Shown here: in pieces, positions 1-11,100 of the stretch
Numbering within the stretch: position 1 is the first letter of the stretch
How the letters are laid out: every line of letters begins with the position of its first letter
Source of the DNA: Climacteris rufus
Taxonomy: Eukaryota; Chordata; Aves; Passeriformes; Climacteridae
Assembly (NCBI GenBank): GCA_013398175.1
Contig: VZRZ01007408.1
Coordinates: 149,612-213,611, forward strand
Reading direction: 5' to 3'
DNA: 64,000 nucleotides
Translations under genes and position numbers: made by a program
Notes under the pieces: generated by a model
What the model saw: only the letters and a program-made list of their open reading frames with translations
Told to the model about the DNA's origin: nothing
The model's database searches: none

Positions 1-915
1 CTCAAAAGAAGAAACTTTTAAGTTTTATGAATAAAGTGCCTGAATTGGGCCACAGCATCATTTTGGGCTTTGGGAAGGTCCAGATTTTGGTGGAGCATGT
101 GCTGGGATCTCACTCCTGCTTGGAAAAACAGCCATGCCACTCTTCCCTCTAAATACTGGATTCTCTACAGAGAATAATTCCGCTTTAACAAAGCTAAAAT
201 GGGGAGGGTAAAAATTTTTGCAATTAAACCAAGCCTGGGCTGTTAGGCTGCAGCAGGTGGAGTTTCTGTCACCTGAGAGTTTAATTCTAAACCTTGTACC
301 CTTTGGAATGCCCTGAAAACAGCCCCTTCATCCTGGATAAAGCCCCTGCTGACAATGAACATCCACAATCCAAAGGCAGATAAAATGATGAGGATTTATT
401 TGCTGCCCTCCCCCTCCCATCTGCATTTCTTTTCCTTTCAGGCTCCACTGAGCAGCAGGTAACAGGGCTCAGAAATGATCATTTATTTATTATTCCCATC
501 CCGGGGAGCTGCAAATTTCCACCCTGCTGGAAATCCAGCCTCGAGGTGCAGAGGCTGAAGGCAAACCCAGCTTTAAAGTTGTTTTTCCCCCCCACCCTTG
601 GCAGCAAACGTGCCCAACCGAAAAGGCTGAAGGAGAGGCTCTAAGCAGCTTTGCACAAATAGGATTTGTAGCAGTTTGTTTCTGATAAACAACCCTGAGC
701 TCAGCTCCTCCTGCCCAGAGGCTGCAGAGAGGTTGTTTTATTCCTCCTCAGCCCAGGCACTGCTGGAGCTGCTGCTGCTGCTTTTGGAGGCTCCCATTCC
801 AAGTGGGAACGACTGGGAGATGGGCCAGCCTGGCTTGTGTCCTTTTGTCCCCAAAAGCCACCTCAGGCTGGGCTGGCAGCAGCACAGCCACTGCCCCAGC
901 CCTGCTCAGGGGCAT

Positions 916-1114
916 TAATCCTAAAGAAAAATCCCAAAGAAATATCCCAAAGAAAAATCCCAAAGAAAAATCCCAAAGAAATATCCCAAAGAAAAATCCC
1001 AGAGAAAAATTCCAAAGAAAAATTCTAAAGAAAAATTCCAAAGAAATATCCCAAAGAAAAATCCCAAATAAATATTCCAAAGAAATATCCCAAAGAAATA
1101 TCCCAAAGAAAAAT
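916..1114. repeat. 13-bp minisatellite (A/C-rich, about 15 copies)
   Basis: Tandem array of AAAAATCCCAAAG and variants (AAATATCCCAAAG, AAAATTCCAAAG). Because 13 is not a multiple of 3, the array is open in several frames and produces long Lys/Asn/Pro/Gln-rich or Phe/Leu/Gly-rich translations on both strands. These are not genes. Confidence 0.95.
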
Positions 1115-1389
1115 GAGGGAGCACAAACCCCGAGTGTTTCATGCCAGGACTCTGGCACGTGGCAAACGAGCTGCTTGAACCCCCCAGTAACAAATCTGTG
1201 CTGTTCCCGAGGCTGGGAGCCGGGCTGGGGGAGAGGGAAGGGCTCAGCTCCTCCAGAACATCCCTCCCCAGGCAGCCTGGGCGCTGGGAAATGTTTGGGA
1301 AGTGTCAGGAGTGGGAGGCAAACTCAGTGGGGGCTCTGGGCTGGGAGCAGGAGCTGCTCCCTCTGCACTGAGGTGGGGAGATGTGGGGG

Positions 1390-1806
1390 AGACCGGGAAA
1401 GGGAGACTGGGAAAGGGAGACCGGGAAAGGGAGCCTGGGAAAGGGAGACTGGGAAAGGGAGACTGGGAAAGGGATACTGGGAAAGGGAGACTGGGAAAGA
1501 GAGGCTGGAAGAGGGATATAGGAAAAGGGGTCCTGGAAAAGGGAGACTGGGAAAGGGATATAGGAAAAGGGAGACTGGGAAAGGGATATAGGAAAAGGGG
1601 TTCTGGAAAAGGGAGACTGGGAAAGGGATATAGGAAAAGGGGTTCTGGAAAAGGGAGACTGGTAAAGGGATATAAGAAAAGGGAGTCTGGGAAAGGGATA
1701 TAGGAAAAGTGACCCTGGCAAAGGAAGCCTGGGAAAGTGATCCTTTCAAAGTGATGCTGGTGAAGCGCTCCTGGAAAAGTGACCTGGCAAAGGGAGCCTG
1801 GAAAAG
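1390..1806. repeat. 14-bp purine-rich minisatellite (about 25 clear copies, degenerate tail)
   Basis: Tandem units of GGGAAAGGGAGACT alternate with GGGAAAGGGATATA and GGAAAAGGGGTTCT types. After about 1736 the units decay (GGAAAAGTGACC). Partly alternating unit types between 1545 and 1700 suggest a 28-bp higher-order repeat. The + strand is almost pure purine with scattered C/T. Frames open on both strands through the array are artefacts. Confidence 0.95.
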
Positions 1807-2630
1807 CATTTCCCAAGAGCAGGGCTGGTCCTGCTGTGGCTCCTCCTTCCCAGTGCCCTCAGCTGCCGATGGCTGAGCCCCTCCAGCACTGCTGGCTCTT
1901 CACATCCCACTATGGATCTGCTGCTGGAGCCCGGGATGTGACTCTGTGGCACAAAACTTCAGGAAAAATCCAAGAACAGGCTCCCAAAGTTTAGATCCCA
2001 AATCCACACTGCACAAAACCACAATTCCCCACCCAAATTCCCGCTGCTCTTTGTCCCTGCTAAAGCCTCTCCAGGCAGTGCTGTTCCCTGCAGAAGCACA
2101 GCAAATTGCCCAAGGACTTTTCAAGGAAAGCAAAGGGTGGTTATTCCAGATGACTCCAGAAAAATGCCTGGCAGCTTTAACCTCTTGCTAAACAACTTTT
2201 GGACAGTGTGTAAACAGAGTTTGGGTTTTATAAACACAGCATCCCCACTGGGGAGTGGGAAAAAAGCTGGAGCCATCACGTGAGGGGAGATGAATTGCTT
2301 CCGGCAGCTGAAGGATTTTTATTTTTGCTCAGGGTGAAGGGTTTGAGTTGGGACTTTTTTTTTTGCATGGGAAATCTGGGAGGAGAGAGAAGGGGAAAGC
2401 ACCTGAATTTGGGAAGATATGGGAAGGGCAATCCCCATGGATATTTGACAGCCAAATGTGGGGGAGACCACGCTGCTCCCCTCTGCTCCCAAGGGATCCA
2501 CCCTCCCATGGACAGCACAGGCAGCACCTCCACAGCCCAGCCCTGGGCACTCAGGGAAAGCTGCTGGAATCCAACCAATATTTTTCTGCTCTCCTGATTG
2601 GATTAAATAATTAAGCATTCATCAGTGGCC

Positions 2631-2676
2631 AAAAAAAAAAAAAAAAAAAAAACCAAAAAAAACCCAAAAAAAACCA
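2631..2676. repeat. Poly(A) and A-rich tract
   Basis: Twenty-two A residues, followed by A runs separated by CC or CCC. It could be simple sequence or the tail of an old retroposed copy, but no recognisable body lies upstream. Confidence 0.85.
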
Positions 2677-5600
2677 ACCTCCACTCAAAAACCCAAACCA
2701 ACAAATCCCCCAACATTCCCCCCATGACTTCTTTGGGAGATGAGGAATTTTTGCTGGAATTTCAATTTTGAAAGTTAAAAGCCCCATGAGGGAGCACTGG
2801 TGCCTGCCCAGGGCAGTGGGGGAGAAGCAGGAGGTGGTGCTGGGTTCAGGGGGTGATGGCACATTTTGGGGGCACCCAGGGAGCCCAGCTGGGTCACAGG
2901 AATGGGCACTGGGAATTCAAATAGCCTGGCCAGGAAAAATCCCAGTTTCCATCTGTGGCAGCAGAATTGCTTGGAAGGGACCTTGGGTTTGCTTTGAATG
3001 CTGATTCTTTTCTTCTAAAACTCCTTGTGCAGGTCCAGTTATTTCAGGGTGGTGGAAGGCGTGAGGTGCAGCAAATTAATAATTAAGAGGGGAGTTTTCC
3101 ACTTTGTGGTTTGGGGATTTTGGCAGCTCTGTGCTCTTGCCTGTGGTCACCTTTTCCCCCTGGTACCCAGGTTGGTTTTGCTCAGCCCTGGCCCCTCTCT
3201 GCCCCTGGGTGATGCTGAAATCGGCTGCCAGAGCTCAGAGTTCAGGAGCAGGAGAAGCTGCTCCCCTCTGGATTGCAGCAATCTTCCTCTGGCTGCTCAG
3301 GTTCTCCCTTGCTTTGGGGGATAAAGAAGGGATATTTGTTCAATTCCCTTCCTTTGCCTTTTGTAGCTTAGGCCAAATGCAGAGAATTCATTCAAAGGTG
3401 AACACAGGAAGACTCCATCCACTGCCAGGAGGAAACATTAATGCTTCTATGTGAGATCCTTTCATTTCTCCTTACAAACATCTCTGGTGCCTGGAACGTC
3501 CCTCCTCATTTTATTGCCCCTTTTATCCTGGAGCTGGGTTCATCTGCAATTACATCCTGCAGCATTTCAACCCTGCCTCACTGCTGGGCCTTGCCAGAGC
3601 CCAATTGAATCAAGCTTCGGATGAGGATGGCTTTTTGTTCTTTGAAAATCACATTTTTCAATTTGGCCTCCTTCCCCAGAGGTTGTTTGTTGAGACTCAC
3701 TGCTCTCCTCTTGCTGGGGTTTTACAGTAAAGTTGAATTTTTTTTTTTTTTTAAGTAGGAGACAAAAGTCACATTAACTCTGGAATTCCTTGAAATGCCA
3801 TCTTGAAAGTCATATTTCTCTTAGTCCTTTTCACACAGTGAGTAGCACCAGCCTGAACCTGATGCTGATATTTAAAATGAATCCTAATTATTCCATCCCT
3901 GTCAAGAAAAATTAGCAAATCTCTCCCAAATCTGTCAGGTGAGGAACAATCCCTGAACTCCAAGGTTTTGTGTGGAATGTGAGAGCTCCCAAATGCAGCA
4001 GTGATGGTGGGGACCCCTTATTCCCACTAAAATTCCCACTTATGGGGGCTCCAAGGGCAGACCCTCCTTGGGATATCCCACGTTGGATCACACTCATCCA
4101 GAGTGGATTTCCCAGCTCAGGATGGGAGTCCTGGGCAAAACCTGGGATCAGAGAGGATTTTCTACCTTAGGCAAATGATGAAATTAATCTTCCTGTGAGC
4201 ACATGGATAGAGGGGTGAGCTGCAGCAATTTCAAAACACAGATTGGGATCTTCTCAACCAGCCAGTCCTTCCTGGAAGTGGGAATTAGCTTTACCTGTGA
4301 CTAATCTGAAAACAAATATGAATGTTACAGGTGGCACCCACACCTGGGATGTCGAGGAACTGAGGGCAAACATCTCTAATTTCAGGTATTTGATGTCAGA
4401 ATTCCATCAGGTCCTTGACTCCCATGGTAGGGATGTCCCCTGGCTTCTGCATAATGCACTGAAAAGCTTTTATTCCTTTTTTCTCATTTCATTCCTTTTT
4501 GATGTAGAAGGACATCCTTAATTCTGAGTTTTGTGGGAGAGGAGAAACTGTTGTCTTTCATGATCTCACGATCTGAAGTTACTTCCCTTTAAAGCAGAGG
4601 ACTTTTCTAACTCACTCTCAATATCAGATATCATAAAAAGCATGAAAGGAGTTCATAAAAAGAAGAAACCCCCTTAGACAAACATCCCCTAATTTGCAGT
4701 TTGCACACATCTGCACTAAGGGGAAGATGCACCTTGGCTGTGGCTCTGTTAATGAATTTCACTGGATATTGCCCTGCTCAGAGCTGCTGAGTGAGCTGCA
4801 GCCGTGGTTCCCAGCACACCAGTGCTGGCATCACATTTTCCAGCCCTGCACGGGCTTGGTTTGCACATTCTGAGCAGGTCTGGAACATTGTGTGTGTACA
4901 GGGCAGCCAAGAGTTGGGGTCTCAGCTGCACGAGCCCCTTTGGAGGGTGTAGAAGGGAATAATCCTCTGGAATGGAGGTTCCTGAGGGATCTGCTTGGCT
5001 TGCACCACCAGGGCTGAGCCTGGAGGTTCCTCCTGTGCTGCCCTGAGCGCTCCTGGTGCCTCTGCATCCCCTGCCAGGGATAAAAATCTCGCTGCTGCAC
5101 CCTGGCCTCTCCTCTCCTGCCTCTTCTTTCTCCCCTGGCTTTGTCCTGGGTGTGCTATGAAAGAATCTGAAGGGGAACAGTGGGTGAAGCCCCTGCCCTG
5201 CTGACAGAAGGGTCAGCAGTGCAAAGGTTGGGGTTGCCTTGTTTCTTTACTCAGGGCTGTGGCTGCTGAGCAAAATCCCCTCCTTGGCCAGGACAGCAGG
5301 GAAGGGGGGGTTTGTAGCTTCTCCATGTAGGAGAGTGGAGATCCCACTGGAATCCTGAGGGGCCAGGACTGGTGGTATCCCACAGGATGGATACTGCATG
5401 GATGGACATGGAAAGGTTCCTGAGCCTGAGCCTGGCTGACAGAGCTGCCCCATCTCAGGGGCTGGGCACACACAGCCTTTATTGAAGTGGTTGGAAATGC
5501 ACAAGCAGCCTTTTTTCGAGGTTGAAAGTCAGTGATGGGCTGGATTTGGTTGCCCACGTGCCTGGCAGGAGGGAGCCTCAGCACCTGGCTCTTGGCACAA

Positions 5601-7126
5601 GGGAGGAGAACACTTTCCCTCCATCCTGGAGGAGATGCTCTGTTTGTGTCTCTCTGGAGGAGGCCCCATGGCCTCAAGCTCTGGAGGAGTGAGGGGAGCA
5701 GAGGATCTCAGCCCTGGCAGGGCTTTCTCTTTCTGCTTCTTTTCCATTATTTAATATTTTGGTTGGAGAGGTGAACTGACCTGATCTTGCTGGCTGCTTG
5801 CTGCACCACAGACCTACAGATGTAAGGAAAGAACAGGCTCTGGGACGAAACTCAGGGACAGGCAGAGGATTTTAGGGCTGGGAACCCCTTCCCTGCCAGC
5901 TCCTGTTAGGCAGGAGGGGTGTGTGTATCAGCAGGACTGAGGGTGCAGTTGCTGCTCAGGACCCCAAGGATTTGGGGGCACAGTGTCAGCTCCAGGTTTG
6001 AAATGATTCTCCTTCCATGGGGTTTTTGGACACAGACCCCACACAGGGTCTTGCAGGGTCACAACAGCCCTGGTTTGGCATCGTGTGTCAGATCCCTGAT
6101 CCTTCCAAAAGGAGGGGCTGGACCTCCAGTGAGGTGAGAGGGGGAAATGCTGCTGGAGGGGTGTCAGGCACCACATCCCTCTGCCTCCTGTTGACACTGG
6201 CTGCCTCTCCCTGCCTCCTCTGGGGAGATTTGCTGCCAGGTGAGGCCTCTGGTTAACACAGACTTGTGCTTTCTGCAAACCATTTGCCTCATCTGACTTC
6301 ACTTGATAGGGGTGAAACACTGAAATGTGGCTTTTGGCTCCTGAGCTGTCTTTTTTGGGGGAAGACACCAGTGTTTGGTCCTGTTTTGGATCATGTGCAG
6401 CAGGGCTCTGTAACCCAGAGCCAAACCCTGGTGAAGTCACTGGGGCTCTGTGCTGTTCTCGTGGTCTGTGGATAAAAATGAGTTGGCCTTTGGAATTTTA
6501 AAAACAGTTGCAGGGGCCTGCAGTGATGGAGCAGAGCTGCCTTTCACCCATCAGTGTAACACAGTGCTTGTGTGTTCATGAACGTGCAGTTGCACAGGAT
6601 GCAGAGGAGGCAAAAACTTCTCCTGTGCTGCTTTGGGGTTCTTTCTAACCCCGCTGCAAAATGTTTCTGGGTTGGAAAACAGCCCCTCACACCTGGAAAG
6701 GCTCTGTGGCCACTGCTGGGGTCTCGGCACTCCAAAGCTTATCCCTGCCAGGCACTTCTGGAGCACTCTGTGTCCTGCAGCAGGTGAGCGCTGCCTGTCT
6801 GGAAGAGCCGTTCACCGTGAGCTTTATCCCAGAGCTTTAATCCATGCCCTGAGCCCCGCCAGAGGAGTGCCTGGAAGACCAGGAGTGATGGAACGTGGGC
6901 TGGGGAGCTGCTGGAAGGAGCAGCAGCGCAGGGGGAGGCTGGAAGCGCTGATGGGGGTGGCGAGGGGGCTCTGGGCTGGGGCAGAGCACGGCAGGGAATT
7001 CCAGACGGGCACCCAGCAGCCGCTGCAGGGACGGAGGCGAGGGAGGAGGGCGGCAGGTGCGGGAGCAGCCGGGGCTCGGTGCGGCAGCGCCCGGCATCTC
7101 CCCGGGCTCCATCCCGCAGGGAGCGG

Positions 7127-7755
7127 NNNNNNNNNNNNNNNNNNNNNNNNNNNNNNNNNNNNNNNNNNNNNNNNNNNNNNNNNNNNNNNNNNNNNNNNNN
7201 NNNNNNNNNNNNNNNNNNNNNNNNNNNNNNNNNNNNNNNNNNNNNNNNNNNNNNNNNNNNNNNNNNNNNNNNNNNNNNNNNNNNNNNNNNNNNNNNNNNN
7301 NNNNNNNNNNNNNNNNNNNNNNNNNNNNNNNNNNNNNNNNNNNNNNNNNNNNNNNNNNNNNNNNNNNNNNNNNNNNNNNNNNNNNNNNNNNNNNNNNNNN
7401 NNNNNNNNNNNNNNNNNNNNNNNNNNNNNNNNNNNNNNNNNNNNNNNNNNNNNNNNNNNNNNNNNNNNNNNNNNNNNNNNNNNNNNNNNNNNNNNNNNNN
7501 NNNNNNNNNNNNNNNNNNNNNNNNNNNNNNNNNNNNNNNNNNNNNNNNNNNNNNNNNNNNNNNNNNNNNNNNNNNNNNNNNNNNNNNNNNNNNNNNNNNN
7601 NNNNNNNNNNNNNNNNNNNNNNNNNNNNNNNNNNNNNNNNNNNNNNNNNNNNNNNNNNNNNNNNNNNNNNNNNNNNNNNNNNNNNNNNNNNNNNNNNNNN
7701 NNNNNNNNNNNNNNNNNNNNNNNNNNNNNNNNNNNNNNNNNNNNNNNNNNNNNNN
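7127..7755. other. Assembly gap (629 N)
   Basis: Run of 629 N in the middle of the CpG-rich promoter region. Extreme GC is on both sides, so the gap is probably a sequencing dropout in GC-rich DNA. Every open frame spanning it is meaningless. It hides the probable start of transcription of LRRC75A and could hide a non-coding first exon. Confidence 0.99.
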
Positions 7756-7812
7756 CGCCCCTCTGCGCGTCCCCTCCGCCCCCCGGTGTCCCCCAGCCCC
7801 GTCCCCCCGTGG

Positions 7813-8107
7813 ATGCCGGCCCGGGCTGCGGGAGCCGCTGGCCATGGGCACGAAGCACACCAAGGGCTGCCAGCCGGGCAGCGCCGGCGAGAGCCCCCCG
7901 GGGCAGCAGCGCAAGAAGGCAGCCCCGAGGGAAAGGGGCGATTTCCTCGCTTCCCTCGTGGTGAAGTCCGGCGAGAAGTTCGGGAAGGGCGGCGGCGGCA
8001 GCCTGCCCCCGTACCACCGGCGCATCTGCATGATCCAGGACATGCTGCTGCTGGTCAAGCAGGGCAAGCAGGAGGAGGCCACCGAGCTGCTGAAGAACCT
8101 GCGGCAG
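7813..8107 (+). other. Overlapping upstream ORF in LRRC75A exon 1
   Basis: An ATG at 7813 lies 31 bases before the main start and in a different frame. The frame reads MPARAAGAAGHGHEAHQG and stays open through all of exon 1. Across the exon 1-2 junction it continues GFGDGVDLSG and then meets TGA, giving 108 codons in the spliced mRNA. Its start context is weak (T at -3, C at +4), so most ribosomes should pass it and use the ATG at 7844. The openness may come only from high GC. If it is used at all, it would lower translation of LRRC75A. Confidence 0.4.
7844..8107 (+). CDS. LRRC75A: LRRC75A coding exon 1 (N-terminal 88 residues)
   Basis: First coding exon of leucine-rich repeat containing protein 75A. 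The ATG at 7844 has a strong context (G at -3, G at +4). The protein begins MGTKHTKGC, close to the MGT..TKG start I recall for the mammalian orthologue, which supports this start even though the frame stays open upstream into the assembly gap. Residues 1-52 are basic, Gly/Pro-rich and probably disordered. From about residue 55 (PPYHRR) a helical segment follows (MIQDMLLLVKQGKQEEATELL), typical of the conserved N-terminal domain of LRRC75 proteins. The exon ends in a consensus donor (CAG|gtgagg) at phase 0. Gly2 with Thr6 and Lys7 fits an N-myristoylation signal. The molecular role of LRRC75A is poorly known and I do not assign one. The alternative, LRRC75B, fits less well because it lacks this start and the matching exon 2 sequence. 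Confidence 0.93.
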
Positions 8108-11100
8108 GTGAGGATGGGCGGGATTCTCCGGGGGGATGCAGGGGGGCTGCCCGCTGGCCGTGGGGAGAAGGCAGCCCGGGAGCAGCCCCTCCTGCCTGGG
8201 AAAGCCTCTTGGCAAAGGGGGGCACGCTCCGGGTTTTGCGGCTCGAACTTTCGTGGCGCAATTTTGGGGAAGTGGCTGAAGAGCTGCAGGGTGGTCATGG
8301 TGTGAGAGAGGGGAAAATACCCCTGGGGAGGTGCTCTGCATTGTCTGCAGCGAGGAACCCCTGCCGGGTGCATTTTTTCTCCTTCCCTTCCTCGCTGGCG
8401 CTGATAGCTCTGGGATTTGCAGCCTACTCAAGGTGGTTCCCACTCAACTTTCCAAAAGTTTGGTGTTTAAAGCAGCTCTGTAAAAGCGCCGAGGCAATTT
8501 GAGCTGGCGGCTTTTGAGAATCGGCTCCTCCTGGCTCAGAAATACCAAGAGTTGGCAGCGCTGCTTTTTTATCTCGTTCTTTTTGACGCACAATCGCGTG
8601 GTGGAGTTTTGCTGGTGTTGACTGGGGCTGGGAGAAACGAGACGCTCTGTGGGAGTGGGGAATTAATTGCACGGAGCTCGAGACCTTTTGCCTTGAAAAG
8701 TCTGTTTGAGCTGGGCATTAAGTGGGAAGCAACAGGACGGAAAGTTGCTGTGAGCAAACAGAAAGGCAGCCGAGGAGCAAATTAGCATTTAATCTTTTCT
8801 GCTGATAGACGGTGATAAAAGCACCCGAGTGCTGGGCATTTTCAAGGCTCTGGGGTACGCAGGGCTTGGGAAACCAACAGGTTTTCCATGCAAACCAAAC
8901 GGGGATCCATCTGCGAGCTCGGGTGTTCTGCCAGGGAATGCGCTCGGTGTAACCAGTTCTGCCACCTGGGGAAAAGTTGCTCTGATCTTCGCTGGGCATC
9001 GGGAGCTGCTTTCTTGCCCTGCAGTCTGTCCGTGGGAAAGCAGAGCTGATGGTTCTCTTGCTGGATTTTGGGTTTGGGGGTTGCTTTTAGCATTTCCCCC
9101 CTCCATTTTCTGGTGCAGGTAACTTTTTAGCAAGTGGATGTGGTGTTTGGGGCATGTCCCCGAGCCCTTCAGCCCATTTCCATCTATCCCCCTGCCCAGC
9201 TGCTTGATGGGGTTTAGGACCATCCTTGGGGCAGCCCAGCTGAGAAATCTGAACAGTTTCACGATTGTGTTTCTGTGGAAAACTCTCACCTTTTACTCTC
9301 AACCTTGAGATAAAATGCTTTTTTTCTGAGATGAACTGCTGCCTCCCTGGGAGCTGGGGGTCCAATTCTTTGGGACAATGACCTGTCCATGTGGGATGTG
9401 TGTGGGCTGAGCAGTGGCCCTGAGCTGGGCAGCAGAGCAGTGCCCAAATGTTGCACCCTCCCAGCCACGCCAAACCTTTATCGCTGCAGCAGCCCATTGG
9501 AGCTGGCAGGAGGGCAGCTGCTAATTTTAGAAGGTGTTTATCTCAAACACCTCCCCAAAAAAATAAATCTTGGGGCCTGTGAAGTGCCATGAATCACTCT
9601 CAGGTTCTCTCTGCCTCAAGACTGTTTTTTCTCAGCGATGCTCAGGTCTCACCCTCTGACTTTGCAGGGTGATGGAGCTGGGATGTGTCACAGTGTCACG
9701 GTGGATGCCCTAGTGACAAATCTGACCGTGGGGGAATTCTGTTATCTCAGTGGAGGGTGGGGGGGAAGAAAAAGCTGAAAATGAATTTTAAAATGCTGGG
9801 GGAAGCGAGGAACCTGTTACAGTCAGGTACATCTCTGTCAGTGAGTGTCTCTGAAGAGCTCGCTCTGATAAAATATATCTTAGAGTGTCAAAATAGAGAA
9901 CACTTTGTCCTAGATACTATAATAGACTCCAAGCACGTTTTTAATGAGGTGGTATTATTCCTTGCCTCCAGGTAGGGAATGTGGGATGCCCCACTGAGCA
10001 AATCCTGACTGCTCTGTGGTTTGCCAACGGATGGAATTTGGGAGGTGATTTTTAGGGGGGTATTGGTGGCTGAAAGGGACCGCTTGATTTGTTCCCGTTC
10101 CAGTGGGAGCCTTCAAGAGCTGAGCTCTTGGAGTGCCTCAGCCTGAAAGTGAGGATTTGGGGGAAGGAAGAACTTCCCCCATGGAATGGGGTGCATGGAT
10201 GAGCCTGGTGGGGCAGAGCCTTTTCCCGGAGCCATTCACAGGGGGGCCCCTGCAGAGGGATGTGCCAGATCCACGTGGGTGTGATGCTGCTGCTGCAGAG
10301 CTGGGGAGTTTCCAGCAAAACTGGGGCTTTCCAGCAAACCCAGTAACCTGGTGCCCAGCTCTCAGGTGAGCTTTTGTACATCCCAGGCACTGAGGTCACT
10401 GGGAGCCTTTCCCCTGACTGCCCAGTTTGCTGTGGAGGGGTTGGTGACAGCATCCCTGCCTTTGGAGGGGCTCCATCGTTTTTTTGGAGCAGGATGAGAT
10501 GTTGCCAGAACTGAAAATCTCTGGCTTTTGAGTGAACCATGACATAACATCCTGGCCTACCCACCCACTGCAAGACAAGTTTAAGGGGGGTGGATTTTAC
10601 CTGCCTGCTCCCACAAAATTTGATAACCATCCAAAGGGCCAGGCTGCAATCCCATCTTTGAAACCTGCTGGATCATGGGCAGGTCCTGCCCTTCCAGCCC
10701 CACCACTGGCACCAATGTCCTTTGTGACCTTTGCATTTCACCCAGTTTGTCCATCCTGCTCCCTCCCCTGAGATGAGAGCGATGCTGTTTTCCTTGCAGG
10801 CTCTTGGAAGGATCAGTTTGTGTTTCTGGGAACGCTTGGAGGTTGCAAACAACTATAAAAGGCTGAGATAGAAAGTGAACTTCTTTTTGTTTCAAAAGAT
10901 AAAAGGTGTGAACAGCAGACAGACTCCTTTGCCTCCTCTCAGAGGTCAGCACTGGGCTCTGGTGTGGAGGCAATTCGATCCCAGTGCCTGCCCTCAAAAT
11001 AACAGCCCTGTGACTCCTGCATGAAGCTGCCAGCAGCCATTCCAAAGGGTTTGTGCTCCTCTGGCACAGCCAGGCTAATTGAACATCGAGCTCCTGAGGC

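Larger units (their letters stand above)
1..6950. other. Upstream intergenic region, no gene recognised
   Basis: No exon with recognisable protein similarity was found on either strand. Positions 1-915 are unique sequence. Positions 916-1114 and 1390-1806 are minisatellites, and 2631-2676 is an A-rich tract. From 1807 to 2630 and from 2677 to 6950 the sequence is unique, with short T runs (3739-3752). The open frames here, such as 4243-4521 on + and 5928-6440 on -, show no domain, no splice support and no familiar motif. Upstream regulatory elements of LRRC75A may lie here but none can be named. Confidence 0.6.
6950..8300 (+). promoter_or_regulatory. LRRC75A: CpG-rich promoter and 5' UTR region of LRRC75A
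   Basis: CpG dinucleotides are scarce in most of the window but dense on both sides of the N gap, from about 6950 to 7126 and from 7756 to about 8200. They thin out only gradually to about 8950. This is the pattern of a CpG-island promoter. The transcription start and most of the 5' UTR probably lie inside the 629-base gap, so I cannot name a TATA box or start site. The 88 bases between gap and ATG are C-rich with no splice acceptor clearly required. Confidence 0.75.

Noticed and set aside
803..1591. Long Lys/Arg/Gly-rich open frame of 262 codons on + (and Phe/Leu/Ser/Pro-rich frames on -, such as 1244-1816)
   Set aside because: They are translations of the 13-bp and 14-bp tandem repeats, whose unit lengths are not multiples of three and lack stops. 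No promoter, splice site or protein family supports them.
4243..4521. 92-codon open frame upstream of LRRC75A
   Set aside because: Composition looks protein-like, but no family is recognisable, and no splice or promoter evidence links it to a gene.
6633..8443. Open frames of 400-540 codons on both strands
   Set aside because: They run through 629 N that are read as X. Only the exon 1 part of one frame is real.
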